Assembly (NCBI GenBank): GCA_023435565.1
Contig: JAEYRN010000103.1
Location: 62,001 to 126,000 of the forward strand
Source of the DNA: Bacillota bacterium
Lineage (GTDB): Bacteria > Bacillota > UBA4882 > UBA8346
Length of the DNA stretch: 64,000 nt
Direction of reading: 5' to 3'
In this document: positions 1-9,308 of the stretch, in pieces
How the letters are laid out: each line of letters opens with the position of its first letter
Position numbering within the stretch: position 1 is the stretch's first letter
Notes under the pieces: generated by a model
Seen by the model: the letters and a program-made list of their open reading frames with translations, nothing else
Told to the model about the DNA's origin: nothing
Databases searched by the model: none
Program-made: the position numbers and the translations under genes

Positions 1-1724
1 ATGATATCGGCCACTCCTTGACCTTCCGTCCCCGGAAACCAAGCTGCTATAAATGCGTCGCTTTGGTTTATTTCCTCGGTAATAATCATCGGCCGTCCCG
101 AAACCAAAACCACCACCATTGGGACGCCTGTCTCTTTGATATTCTTAATCGTCTCCCGATCTTCCTCATCCAAACGGAGCGTTAAGGGTTTGATAACATC
201 CCCTTTATACTCAGCGTAAGGGGTCTCCCCAACAACTACGATTGCGACATCCGCCTCCTGGACCGACTTACCATTCCGTTCATAGCTTACCAATGTCTCA
301 GGAGAGACAATGTTTCTAATTCCTTCAAGGATCGTTGTCCCGGTTGTGGTTTTCCCACTACCGCCATGCCAGGTTACAGTCCACCCGCCGCACTGTTTTC
401 CGATATCATCGGCGGATTTACCGGCTACTAAAATATGTTTCAAATTTTTAGCCAAGGGTAAAGTTCGAGAATCGTTTTTCAATAAGACCAACGATTTACG
501 AACACATTCCCGGGCGACTTCCCGGTGCTCTTTGGAACCAATAGCTTCAAGCAGCTTTCGATTAGTTTTGGGACGGTTTAATAGACCCATCTCGAACTTG
601 ACCTTTAAAATCCGGCGGGCCGCATCGTCAATCCGGGAAAGAGTTATTTGGCCGCTTTCGACCAAACCCTTGGTAGTATTAATAAACTGATGATAATTAT
701 CAACTACCATCATCATATCAATTCCGGCATTAATTGCCGCCGCAATCTGTTCTTCATAAGTTCCGGGGAGTTGTTGAAAACTCTTCCAGTCGGATACCAC
801 AAAACCGGTAAATCCCAACTCTTCTTTAAGTACTTTAGTTATTAGATACTTATGTCCATGTAACTTTTGACCATTCCAGCCGCTGTGAGAAATCATGATT
901 GTCCGGACACCGCTTTTAATGGCTTCGATATATGGCGGTAAATGAACTCTGCGCAGTTCATCCTCGGTCATTCTAGTATCACCCTGATCGTTTCCCCTTA
1001 CAGTCCCAGTCCCATAGAGGGTACCTCCATCGCCCAAATAATGTTTGGCACAGGCTATTACACTATCGTAATTTTTAAGATCGGTGCCTTGGAGTCCTTT
1101 AATGGCAGCTGTTCCAAATATAGTCGGTAAATCAGAGGTTTCACCATAACTTTCATAAGTACGACCCCACCGCTCGTCTCTAGCCACCGCTACACAGGGG
1201 GCAAAGGTCCATCTAATCCCGGTCCCGGCCATTTCGATTGCGGTTATCCGTCCGGCTCTTTCCGCGAATAATGGGTCTCCGGTTGCTCCCATACCAATAT
1301 TATGAGGAAATATTACCGTATCAACAATGCTGTTAAAACCGTGCACCGCGTCAACCCCAAAAAGCAGCGGCACCTTTAACCGGGTTTTCAAAGCCGAAGT
1401 TTGATATCTGTCAACCAAATCGGTTAATTGAACTGGAGTCATACCGGGAAAGATTGAATCTCCGCCAAATAGAAGCGAACCCAGACTGTATTCCTGAATA
1501 TCGGAAATTTGCACCAATCCAATCTGGTCCACTTGGGTCATCTGGCCGATCTTTTCCACCAAAGTCATCCTACCGAGCAAATCATCGACTTTATGGTCGA
1601 TATTGCTTTCAGCCGCTATAAGATGGTATGGGCTAAAGACTATGTCGGCTATCATAAAAAAGAAGGTAACTAGTATGATAAACCGATGGAATTTTTTACT
1701 TTTCCCCTTTAATTTTATTCCCAC
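1..1724 (-). CDS. Glycoside hydrolase family 3 beta-glucosidase, C-terminus cut by window edge
   Basis: Hydrolyses beta-linked glucosides, probably outside the cytoplasm. It begins at a GTG preceded by GGAGGG at good spacing. The first ~38 residues hold a basic stretch and one hydrophobic segment, as in a signal peptide or anchor. The TIM-barrel domain follows, with VEKIGQMTQ near its start and the nucleophile motif FVVSDWKS near bases 790-810. The alpha/beta sandwich then continues to AAWFPGTEGQGVADI at the very edge, so only the end of the second domain is missing. About 574 codons are visible, without frameshift. It lies 75 bases downstream of the GH94 gene on the same strand, which suggests co-transcription for beta-glucan oligosaccharide use. 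The exact linkage specificity cannot be read from the sequence. Confidence 0.93.
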   Translation of the reverse strand, partial: MGIKLKGKSKKFHRFIILVTFFFMIADIVFSPYHLIAAESNIDHKVDDLLGRMTLVEKIGQMTQVDQIGLVQISDIQEYSLGSLLFGGDSIFPGMTPVQLTDLVDRYQTSALKTRLKVPLLFGVDAVHGFNSIVDTVIFPHNIGMGATGDPLFAERAGRITAIEMAGTGIRWTFAPCVAVARDERWGRTYESYGETSDLPTIFGTAAIKGLQGTDLKNYDSVIACAKHYLGDGGTLYGTGTVRGNDQGDTRMTEDELRRVHLPPYIEAIKSGVRTIMISHSGWNGQKLHGHKYLITKVLKEELGFTGFVVSDWKSFQQLPGTYEEQIAAAINAGIDMMMVVDNYHQFINTTKGLVESGQITLSRIDDAARRILKVKFEMGLLNRPKTNRKLLEAIGSKEHREVARECVRKSLVLLKNDSRTLPLAKNLKHILVAGKSADDIGKQCGGWTVTWHGGSGKTTTGTTILEGIRNIVSPETLVSYERNGKSVQEADVAIVVVGETPYAEYKGDVIKPLTLRLDEEDRETIKNIKETGVPMVVVLVSGRPMIITEEINQSDAFIAAWFPGTEGQGVADI

Positions 1725-1798
1725 GGTCTTACCCTCCACTTTAATGGATTACGTCTGGGATCGTCATTAACTTGTTTGTTTTTATGATTAAACTTTAC

Positions 1799-4162
1799 TT
1801 AGCCCATGAAAACGGTTACTTGGTTCTCTTCTTTTATCTTTGCCATCGGCATGAAGTTACCTTCAATTTCTTCACCGTTAAGTATTATTTTAGTGACACC
1901 TTTTTGAACACCTTTGGAATTATCGACACGTATCTTCATCATCTTGCCGCGAAACTCCCTATCCATGGTGAATTCCTTCCACTCCGACGGAATGCATGGG
2001 TCAATCCGCAATCCTTCGTAGTCGGGTTTCACTCCCAGTATTCCTTCCACTGCAGATACTTGTACGGTTGAGGCGGTACCGGTCAGCCAATGTACATGCG
2101 CCCGGCCTAAGAACGGGCTTTCTTTTCCTTCGGTGAACTGACAATGGACATAGGGTTCGGCTTCGCGTATTTCGGCCTGTTCATTCATCCGGGCCGGATT
2201 ACAGTTATTATAATATTCGTAAGCCCGATTACCCCGGCCAAGTATTGTTTCGGCAAGGATAGCCCACCCCTGGGGTTGGGAGAAAATTCCGGCGTTTTCC
2301 TTAGTCCCGGGTAGGAACAGGATCATTCTAAATATGGGCAATCCTTTTTTCTTAAAAGCCGGGTTCATCAAAACAATCCCATGTTCGGTGTTTAATTCTT
2401 CATAAACCTTGTCCATAGCTTTTTGCCCTTGGTGGCCCAGGGCCGCGCCGCTGATTACCGCGTAACACTGAGGATTTAACCAAAGGTTGGCTTCGTCATT
2501 TTGTTTGGAACCTACCACATATCCGTCCCCTGCAAAAGCCCGCACAAAACGATCGCCTTCCCAAGCGTATTTCTGGAGGTTCTCATCTAATTTGGAACGG
2601 TGTTCGGTCGCCCACTGAACATCCCCATTGTTCCCTTTACGTTGAGCCAGATCGATAAATACGCTCAAGGCTAAGTATAATTGTAACGAAGCAAAAACCG
2701 ACTCTCCCTCTTCTTCCAGACGGATACAGTCATTCCAGTCTGCTTCCAAACCATAAACCATACCATGTTTGCCTAAACGTTCCAAACTGAATTCCAAAGC
2801 TCTTTTTAAATGTTCATAGACAGTGCCTTGATCTTGATCAGCATAAGGAATCACTTCCTCAAGATAATCCCATTCCCCGCTTTCCTTTAAATACTGCGGG
2901 ACTGTTTGGAACAACCATAAGGCGTCATCGCAACGATACTCTTCAGGCTTGGGACGAGCGGCTTTTCCGGGTTGATGGTCAAAACGGACCAAGGGCATAC
3001 CGCCACCGTTTGAGACCTGTCCTGAAAGCATATATGTTAAACGCTCTTTGGCGGATACGGGGTCAAGATGCATAATTCCTTGAATGTCCTGAACTGTATC
3101 CCTGAAACCCAAACCGTTACGCAAGCCGCAATATATGAGAGAAGCCGCCCGGGACCAGGAGAAAGTCATAAAGCATTGATATGCGTTCCAGGTGTTAACC
3201 ATCCGATTGAAATTAGAGTCTGGGGTGTTTACTTGAAACTTTTCTAAGCGTCCATGCCATAATTGTTTCAATTGATTGAATTCTGCTTGGACTTTTCCTG
3301 GTTTTTCATAGTCCTGCATTACCCGTCGAGCGGTTGCTTCGTCGCCGTACCCGATAATAAAATATATTTCTTTTTCTTCTCCGGGGGCCAATTCCAAGTC
3401 AGTTTGAAGGGCGCCGCAGGAATTACCGGTATAGTTTAGTGAATTGCTGCAATTACCGCTTTCAACCGCTATCGGATTAGCATAAGTATGATAAGTCCCA
3501 ATAAACTTCTCCCTACTGCCCTCGAACCCGGTGGCTTTTGCGCCTACCAAACCGACATACCGGTAGGCCGCACAGCCGTCATTCCGGTTTTCATTAATGG
3601 TCTGTAAAATGAGGTTGTCTTTATAATAAGTCCGGGTAATAAACAAGGTATATTGTAAATTGACCAAATCTTGGTTTTCATTGTTTTCGTTGCTCAACTC
3701 AGTGTAGTTAAAGATGGAGAGCTTACGCTGTTTTGAATCCTTATTTTTCACCTTGAAAGCCCATATTTCACATTTTTTATCAAGGGGGATATAAAAGAGG
3801 GTTTCAGTCTCTATCCGATCATAATTCGAAGACATGATGGTATAGGCAGTACCGTGCCTGCAAACGGAGGAGTACTTTTCCAGATCCTTACCCACCGGCT
3901 GCCAGGAGGCAGACCAATAATCTCCGTTTTCCCGATCACGGAGATAAATATATCTACCGGGCTGATCCTGGGGAATCGAATTAAATCGAAATCGTAGGAT
4001 ACGGCCATCAGCGCCTGATTTTACAAAGCTATAACCTCCGGCGTTATTAGTGATTATCCCGCCGTATTCCAGGGAGCCAAGGTAATTGCTCCATGATACC
4101 GGTGTATTAGGGTGGGTAATAACATATTCCCGGTTTTTGTCATCAAAATATCCGTATTGCAT
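1799..4162 (-). CDS. GH94 family disaccharide phosphorylase (cellobiose phosphorylase-like)
   Basis: Phosphorolyses a beta-linked glucose disaccharide to glucose-1-phosphate plus a sugar, saving ATP; cytoplasmic, with no signal peptide. The 787-residue protein matches the family size (~800). It starts with the usual N-terminal beta-sandwich (YGYFDDKNREYVIT, NTPVSWSNYLG) and carries the catalytic-acid region YGLEADWNDC in the (alpha/alpha)6 barrel. A start 11 codons further upstream is open, but GGAGGAGAAAAG sits directly before the chosen ATG and would be coding if the longer start were used. It is first in an operon with the GH3 gene. Cellobiose phosphorylase is the best guess; laminaribiose or cellodextrin phosphorylases share the fold and cannot be excluded. 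Confidence 0.9.
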   Translation of the reverse strand: MQYGYFDDKNREYVITHPNTPVSWSNYLGSLEYGGIITNNAGGYSFVKSGADGRILRFRFNSIPQDQPGRYIYLRDRENGDYWSASWQPVGKDLEKYSSVCRHGTAYTIMSSNYDRIETETLFYIPLDKKCEIWAFKVKNKDSKQRKLSIFNYTELSNENNENQDLVNLQYTLFITRTYYKDNLILQTINENRNDGCAAYRYVGLVGAKATGFEGSREKFIGTYHTYANPIAVESGNCSNSLNYTGNSCGALQTDLELAPGEEKEIYFIIGYGDEATARRVMQDYEKPGKVQAEFNQLKQLWHGRLEKFQVNTPDSNFNRMVNTWNAYQCFMTFSWSRAASLIYCGLRNGLGFRDTVQDIQGIMHLDPVSAKERLTYMLSGQVSNGGGMPLVRFDHQPGKAARPKPEEYRCDDALWLFQTVPQYLKESGEWDYLEEVIPYADQDQGTVYEHLKRALEFSLERLGKHGMVYGLEADWNDCIRLEEEGESVFASLQLYLALSVFIDLAQRKGNNGDVQWATEHRSKLDENLQKYAWEGDRFVRAFAGDGYVVGSKQNDEANLWLNPQCYAVISGAALGHQGQKAMDKVYEELNTEHGIVLMNPAFKKKGLPIFRMILFLPGTKENAGIFSQPQGWAILAETILGRGNRAYEYYNNCNPARMNEQAEIREAEPYVHCQFTEGKESPFLGRAHVHWLTGTASTVQVSAVEGILGVKPDYEGLRIDPCIPSEWKEFTMDREFRGKMMKIRVDNSKGVQKGVTKIILNGEEIEGNFMPMAKIKEENQVTVFMG

Positions 4163-4552
4163 CTTTTCTCCTCCATTGTTTTCTTCTTTAAACATAAAAA
4201 AACTCTCATTTAAACCTATTTTAAGTTTTCGGTCTTCCTATTAAAACATCTATTTTTTCTAGACATAATTGTATAATCCTGCTTATTTTTTCAACAGACG
4301 GTATTGAAATATTATTTTTCCATATATGTCGTGATAAGTCTTTTACACTCGGATTTCGTTACATAAAACACAAATCTTTCAAGAGCTACTTATGTGTTTT
4401 TTGAAATAAAAATAGTATCAATGTTTTTTATTTTCATTTAAGTTTTTATACATCTAAAGTATCATATTTTTTTGTTCAACACTTCCAAATGCTGTAACCA
4501 AGTTACATAAATAATTTTAACATAGTGTTAAAGCAACTCATTTTTTTTTGGG

Positions 4553-4581
4553 TTACACAAATTACCTGTTTGTGATATAAT
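4553..4581 (+). promoter_or_regulatory. Predicted sigma-A promoter of hydBAC
   Basis: TTACAC, a 17-base spacer, then a perfect TATAAT. Predicted transcription start is near 4588, giving a ~90-base leader before hydB. Confidence 0.65.
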
Positions 4582-4586
4582 ACGAA

Positions 4587-4604
4587 ATGTGAATTTTGTA
4601 ACAA
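4587..4604 (+). promoter_or_regulatory. Candidate Rex (NADH/NAD+ sensor) operator
   Basis: ATGTGAATTTTGTAACAA matches the Rex-type palindrome TTGTKAANNNNTTMACAA at 12 of 14 specified positions. It covers the predicted transcription start, the position expected for repression. Rex commonly controls NADH-linked fermentation and hydrogenase genes in clostridia. No rex gene is in the window, so the link is inferred. Confidence 0.5.
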
Positions 4605-4678
4605 ATAAGTCAAAGATCTGTTATTTTTTTGTGTCGAATCGTGAAAAAAAGTACAATTAATGTTAAGGGTGAAAAACT

Positions 4679-6865
4679 TTGAAACAAATTCTCGGTAAAT
4701 ATCAACAGCTTCAAAAAGAAGCCCAAAAAAGGTACCGTCAGCAATTTGAAAAAGACAAAATCGTTATTCAGGTTGGATCAGCAACCTGTGAACGGGCTGC
4801 CGGTTCCGACGGAGTGTTACGCGAGTTCCAAAAATTGATTCAAGCCTCCGGGCGGCAAGACATTATTATTAAACAGACCGGTTGTACCGGGCGCTGCTCG
4901 AGGGAGCCAATCGTAGGAGTCTTTACTCCCGGCAATAAACCGTATAAGTACGAGCAGGTAACCCCAGATAAGGTGGAACAAATTTTTCAGCAACATATCA
5001 TTGGCGGTCATCCGGTCTCCACTATGTTACTGGATAAAAAGTCCGCCAGGCATTATTCTCATGTGGTGACTTTTTGTTCTTCCCTTGATTGTGTCCTGCG
5101 TTCTTCAAAAAAATGGGAGGACATCTTTTTAGGAAGACTGGGCATTAAAGGAATTAAGCCTGATTCGGTCCGAGTCTATAATGGTGGCTGTATCGGTCTT
5201 TGCAAAGCCGACCACCAAAATAAAGAATCCATCAAGATGATTGTCCAACCGGAAAATGTAACCTACGGTTTTAAAACCGAAGCCGAATTGGATCGTATCA
5301 TCCAAACTCATTTTGTTGAAAACAAAATATGCAAGGAACTGGCCATTTCATTACCGCCAATGATCGAACATTTCATGTCGATTTACGGCGACGTTGCCTT
5401 TTTTAATAAACAAACCCGTCTCACTCTTCGTAATAGTGGATTAATTGATCCTGAGAGTCTCGATGAATACATTTGCAATCGTGGTTATGAAGCGCTGGTA
5501 AACGTCCTTGAGAAAGCAGAGTCGGAATGGGTTGTAACTGAAGTCACTCGTTCAGGTTTACGAGGGCGCGGTGGCGCCGGTTTTCCAACCGGATTAAAAT
5601 GGAAAAGCGCGGCCGATGCAAAGCATGATTCAATTAAATATGTAGTTTGTAATGCTGATGAAGGCGATCCGGGAGCTTTTATGGATCGGAGCGCTTTGGA
5701 AGGCGATCCCTTCAGTATTATTGAAGGCATGACCATCGGCGCCTACGCCATTGGAGCTTCTAAAGGTTTTATGTATATTCGGGCCGAATACCCCTTGGCT
5801 ATTGAGCGCTCCCAAAAAGCGATTGAACAAGCCAGGGCCGCCGGTTTATTAGGTGAAAACATTCTCGGCTCCGGCTTTAATTTTGATTTAGAAATTAGAC
5901 TCGGCGCAGGCGCTTTCGTCTGCGGCGAAGAAACCTCATTAATGCGTTCAATTGAAGGAAAACGGGGTCAACCCCGGATTCGTCCTCCATATCCCACTGA
6001 ATCGGGACTTTGGGGACATCCGACAGTAATTAATAATGTGGAAACCTGGGCCAATATCCCGGTAATCTTCCTTTATGGGGCTGACTGGTTCGGCAGTATC
6101 GGTACTGAAAAGAGCAAAGGCACCAAAGTATTCGCACTAGCCGGTAAAATCAACAACACCGGTTTAGTGGAAGTGCCTATGGGGACTACCTTACGGGAAA
6201 TTATTTATGATATCGGCGGTGGTTTAGCACCGGGGCGAAGCCTTAAGGCAATACAGACGGGAGGACCTTCCGGCGGCTGTATTCCATCAAACTCCGTTGA
6301 TACGCCGGTAGATTATGATTCATTAACCAAAGCCGGTTCAATAATGGGTTCAGGCGGAATGATCATTTTGGATGATCAGGATTGTATGGTTGCAACCGCC
6401 AAGTTCTTTTTGGAGTTTACCCAGAGTGAATCATGCGGAAAGTGTGTACCCTGCCGTGAAGGTACTACAAGAATGCTTGAGATCCTAGAAAAAATTACCG
6501 AGGGGCACGGTGAAATGTCCGACCTTGATAAGTTGGAACGCCTTGGTAAACTGGTCCAAAAAACATCCCTTTGCGGATTAGGGCAAACCGCGGCTAACCC
6601 GGTATTAAGCGCCCTGAAGAATTTCCGAAAGGAATTTGAGACTCATATTATTGATAAACGATGTCCGACTCAAAAATGCGCTAAACTGGTCCATTATGAG
6701 ATCGATCCTGAGAAATGTACCGGGTGTATGCTCTGCGTTCGCCGCTGCCCGGCTTTTGCCATCACCGGCAGTCCGAAACAACCGCATCATATCGATCCCG
6801 AAAAGTGCGTCCAATGCGGAGATTGCTTCCATAGTTGTAAATTTGGCGCTATTAAGAAAGCTTGA
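4679..6865 (+). CDS. hydB: NADH-dependent [FeFe] hydrogenase, flavoprotein subunit (HydB/NuoF-like)
   Basis: Carries FMN and the NAD(H) site of the trimeric electron-bifurcating hydrogenase HydABC in the cytoplasm. Domains in order: a thioredoxin-like ferredoxin domain at ~28-110 (Cys37, 69, 73), a second at ~128-215 (Cys133, 138, 171, 175), then the NuoF core with [24 protein letters not shown] and [12 protein letters not shown]. An SLBB region follows, then the [12 protein letters not shown] [4Fe-4S] motif, and a C-terminal two-cluster ferredoxin ([12 protein letters not shown] and [12 protein letters not shown]). At 728 residues it is about 100 longer than usual HydB (~600-630) because of the second thioredoxin-like domain. 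Start is TTG behind AAGGGTG. First gene of the operon. Confidence 0.95.
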   Translation: MKQILGKYQQLQKEAQKRYRQQFEKDKIVIQVGSATCERAAGSDGVLREFQKLIQASGRQDIIIKQTGCTGRCSREPIVGVFTPGNKPYKYEQVTPDKVEQIFQQHIIGGHPVSTMLLDKKSARHYSHVVTFCSSLDCVLRSSKKWEDIFLGRLGIKGIKPDSVRVYNGGCIGLCKADHQNKESIKMIVQPENVTYGFKTEAELDRIIQTHFVENKICKELAISLPPMIEHFMSIYGDVAFFNKQTRLTLRNSGLIDPESLDEYICNRGYEALVNVLEKAESEWVVTEVTRSGLRGRGGAGFPTGLKWKSAADAKHDSIKYVVCNADEGDPGAFMDRSALEGDPFSIIEGMTIGAYAIGASKGFMYIRAEYPLAIERSQKAIEQARAAGLLGENILGSGFNFDLEIRLGAGAFVCGEETSLMRSIEGKRGQPRIRPPYPTESGLWGHPTVINNVETWANIPVIFLYGADWFGSIGTEKSKGTKVFALAGKINNTGLVEVPMGTTLREIIYDIGGGLAPGRSLKAIQTGGPSGGCIPSNSVDTPVDYDSLTKAGSIMGSGGMIILDDQDCMVATAKFFLEFTQSESCGKCVPCREGTTRMLEILEKITEGHGEMSDLDKLERLGKLVQKTSLCGLGQTAANPVLSALKNFRKEFETHIIDKRCPTQKCAKLVHYEIDPEKCTGCMLCVRRCPAFAITGSPKQPHHIDPEKCVQCGDCFHSCKFGAIKKA

Positions 6866-6944
6866 TAGATCTGGAGCAGTGGTCAGAAGTTGACTCTGTA
6901 TTCTTCTTAAAGAATAAGCTCAAATTAGAAGGATGGTAACTCGT

Positions 6945-8696
6945 ATGAAAAATATCAATTTGATTATCGACGATACTCCAATAACAGTGCCTGAGGGTAC
7001 AACAATTATGCAGGCCGCAGATACTATTGGGGTTCATATTCCACGTCTTTGCTATCTTCCCAATCTTTCACTGGAAGGCGCATGTCGAATCTGTATCGTC
7101 GAAGCAGAAGGCTATAAAGGTTATTTGGCTTCCTGCGCCACCAAAGTAGTCGAAGGTATGAAAGTTCGGACCAATTCCCCTGAAATTCGTCAAGCCCGGC
7201 GCGACCTAGTCGAATTAATTCTTGACAACCATCCCATGGAGTGCCAAACTTGCGAGCGGGACGGTCAATGTGAACTACAAAACCTAGCCTATACTTTGGG
7301 GGTCCGTGAAAGACTTTTTGCCGGCAACCGAAAAAAATTCGAAATCGACGATTCCGGCTTTTCCGTAGTTCGAAACTCCGAAAAATGTATTCTTTGCCGG
7401 CGTTGTATCCGAGTCTGTTCCGAAGTTCAAGGGGTTTATAACCTTAACCAAATGTACCGCGGCTTCAATACGGTAGTCGGGCCCGCTTACATGGACCCGA
7501 TGCGCGATTCGGTCTGCATTAATTGCGGCCAATGTATTAATGTCTGTCCAACCGCTGCCTTTATCGAACAAGATTCAACGGAGGATGTTTGGGCGGCTTT
7601 AGCAGATCCGAAGAAAACAGTAATTGTCCAGGTCGCTCCTGCAATCCGCGCAGCTATTGGTGAAGGGTTTGGTCTTCCGCCAGGAACACCGACCACCGGC
7701 AAGACTGTTACCGCTTTACGCCGTCTTGGTTTTGATGTGATTTTTGATACCAACTTTTCGGCTGATTTAACCATTATGGAAGAAGCCAATGAGTTTATCC
7801 ATCGTTTCCAAAAAGGTGAAAAACTTCCCTTACTGACCTCCTGTTCACCAGGATGGATCAAATTTATGGAAATTTTTTATCCGGAGTTTATTCCATATGC
7901 TTCTACCTGTAAGTCGCCCATGTCTATGCTTTCAACTTTAATCAAAACTTATTATGCTAAGACCAAGTCTCTTGATCCGAAAGACATTTATGTAGTTGCA
8001 GTGATGCCTTGTACCGCCAAGAAATTTGAAGCTTGCCGCCCTGAGCATGTAGCTCCGGAAGGGTACCAATACACTGATGCGGTCTTAACCACTCGTGAAT
8101 TGGTTTGGATGATCAAGTCGTACGGCATCGACTTTAACCACCTGGAAGATAGTGACTTTGATTCTCCATTAGGTCTTTCTTCGGGTGCAGCTGATATCTT
8201 CGGAACTACCGGTGGTGTAATGGAGGCGGCCCTACGAACTGCTTATGAGAAAATAACCGGTGAAACCCTTAAAGAAGTAAACTTTTATCAAGTCCGGGAT
8301 GCCGAAGGCTTAAAAGAAGCTTCAATTAAAGTTGGAGATCAAACTGTGAATGTGGCGGTTGCCAATGGCCTCCAAAACGCCCGAACCATTTTGGAAAAGA
8401 TCAAAAGCGGGGAAAAACAATATCATCTGGTCGAATTAATGGCTTGTCCCGGCGGATGTATTGGCGGTGGCGGCCAACCTTACCCTCAAAACGGTCGTTA
8501 TGTTTTTGATCCGGAAATTCTTAAATTAAGGGCTTCAGCTTTATACTCCATCGACGAAGCTAAAACCCTTCGTAAATCCCATGAAAATCCGGACATCCAA
8601 AAACTTTACGATGAATATTTAAAACACCCCGGTAGTGAAATGGCGCATCGTCTGTTGCATACCCATTACACTCACCGGTTTCCGAGGGGGATATAA
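6945..8696 (+). CDS. hydA: [FeFe] hydrogenase catalytic subunit (HydA)
   Basis: Makes H2 (or oxidises it) at the H-cluster, receiving electrons from NADH and reduced ferredoxin through HydB. In order: N-terminal plant-type [2Fe-2S] domain (CYLPNLSLEGACRIC), a His/Cys-ligated cluster (HPMECQTCERDGQC), two [4Fe-4S] clusters (CILCRRCIRVC, CINCGQCINVCP), and the H-domain with all three signatures: TSCSPGW, MPCTAKKFE and ELMACPGGCIGGGGQP. The C-terminal small-subunit-like region is included. The ATG at 6945 follows AGAAGGATGG at good spacing; an ATG 12 bases upstream lies inside that Shine-Dalgarno. 583 residues, 79 bases after hydB. The maturases HydE, F and G are not in the window. Confidence 0.97.
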   Translation: MKNINLIIDDTPITVPEGTTIMQAADTIGVHIPRLCYLPNLSLEGACRICIVEAEGYKGYLASCATKVVEGMKVRTNSPEIRQARRDLVELILDNHPMECQTCERDGQCELQNLAYTLGVRERLFAGNRKKFEIDDSGFSVVRNSEKCILCRRCIRVCSEVQGVYNLNQMYRGFNTVVGPAYMDPMRDSVCINCGQCINVCPTAAFIEQDSTEDVWAALADPKKTVIVQVAPAIRAAIGEGFGLPPGTPTTGKTVTALRRLGFDVIFDTNFSADLTIMEEANEFIHRFQKGEKLPLLTSCSPGWIKFMEIFYPEFIPYASTCKSPMSMLSTLIKTYYAKTKSLDPKDIYVVAVMPCTAKKFEACRPEHVAPEGYQYTDAVLTTRELVWMIKSYGIDFNHLEDSDFDSPLGLSSGAADIFGTTGGVMEAALRTAYEKITGETLKEVNFYQVRDAEGLKEASIKVGDQTVNVAVANGLQNARTILEKIKSGEKQYHLVELMACPGGCIGGGGQPYPQNGRYVFDPEILKLRASALYSIDEAKTLRKSHENPDIQKLYDEYLKHPGSEMAHRLLHTHYTHRFPRGI

Positions 8697-8698
8697 AA

Positions 8699-9226
8699 AT
8701 GACGACAGAAACAAGGAAAGAATTGACCCCGGAGATTTTAGAATTTATAGAAACCTGCAAAACCCGGGAACATCCCGACAGTTATTTAATAGCCGTACTT
8801 CATAAAGTACAAGGCGAATTCGGTTATCTTTCCCGGGAACACATGGATGAAGTCGCACATTTACTGGGAATTCCTACGGCCTATGTTTTTGGAGTTTCAA
8901 CTTTTTATCATTTTTTCCGGCTTAAACCGCAAGGTAAGTACTCAATATCCGTTTGTTTGGGGACTGCCTGCTTCGTTAAGGGTGCCGATAAAGTGCTTGA
9001 AGCTTTTAAAAACGAGCTGGGTATTGAAATGGGAGATACCACTAAAGACGGAATCTTCTCACTGACCAATACCAGGTGTTTGGGGGTCTGCGGATTAGCA
9101 CCGGTAGTGACTGTTAACGAAAAAGTCTATAGCCAGGTCACACCGCAACAGGTACCGGAGATTATCAACCATCTTCGGGCGGAAATGGAAACTGAAGAGC
9201 AAGCAGTATCGGAAAACGATAAATAA
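8699..9226 (+). CDS. hydC: Hydrogenase [2Fe-2S] subunit (HydC/NuoE-like)
   Basis: Small electron-transfer subunit that docks on HydB. The N-terminal helical bundle is followed by a thioredoxin-like fold with the four-Cys pattern CLGTAC and, about 40 residues on, RCLGVC. 175 residues, normal for NuoE-type proteins. It starts two bases after the hydA stop behind GAGGGGG. The order hydB-hydA-hydC differs from the common hydC-hydB-hydA arrangement. The last ~15 residues are acidic and probably disordered. Confidence 0.94.
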   Translation: MTTETRKELTPEILEFIETCKTREHPDSYLIAVLHKVQGEFGYLSREHMDEVAHLLGIPTAYVFGVSTFYHFFRLKPQGKYSISVCLGTACFVKGADKVLEAFKNELGIEMGDTTKDGIFSLTNTRCLGVCGLAPVVTVNEKVYSQVTPQQVPEIINHLRAEMETEEQAVSENDK

Positions 9227-9230
9227 ACTA

Positions 9231-9263
9231 AAAAAAGGGGCTGACATGTCAGTCCCTTTTTTG
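9231..9263 (+). terminator. Intrinsic terminator of the hyd operon
   Basis: GGGGCTGAC/GTCAGTCCC hairpin followed by T6, just after hydC. The matching A-run upstream lets it work for the convergent asnS transcript as well. Confidence 0.88.
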
Positions 9264-9308
9264 TTGTAGTTTTTTATAGTAGACAAAGTTCTGTTTGGTC
9301 TCTAATTT

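Larger units (their letters stand above)
4196..4678. other. AT-rich divergent intergenic region upstream of the hydrogenase operon
   Basis: This is 480 bases between divergent operons, without an ORF. It holds two small perfect inverted repeats (TGTAAC-3-GTTACA at 4493-4507 and TTTAACA-3-TGTTAAA at 4516-4532). GTTACAYAAA recurs at 4358, 4502 and 4552, and a reverse-strand GTTACAAAA lies inside the Rex-like site. The hyd promoter is annotated separately. No convincing promoter was found for the leftward GH94-GH3 operon. Confidence 0.6.

Noticed and set aside
310..1130. Plus-strand ORFs of 60-126 codons opposite the GH3 gene
   Set aside because: They lie wholly inside the GH3 coding sequence on the other strand, without ribosome sites or recognisable products.
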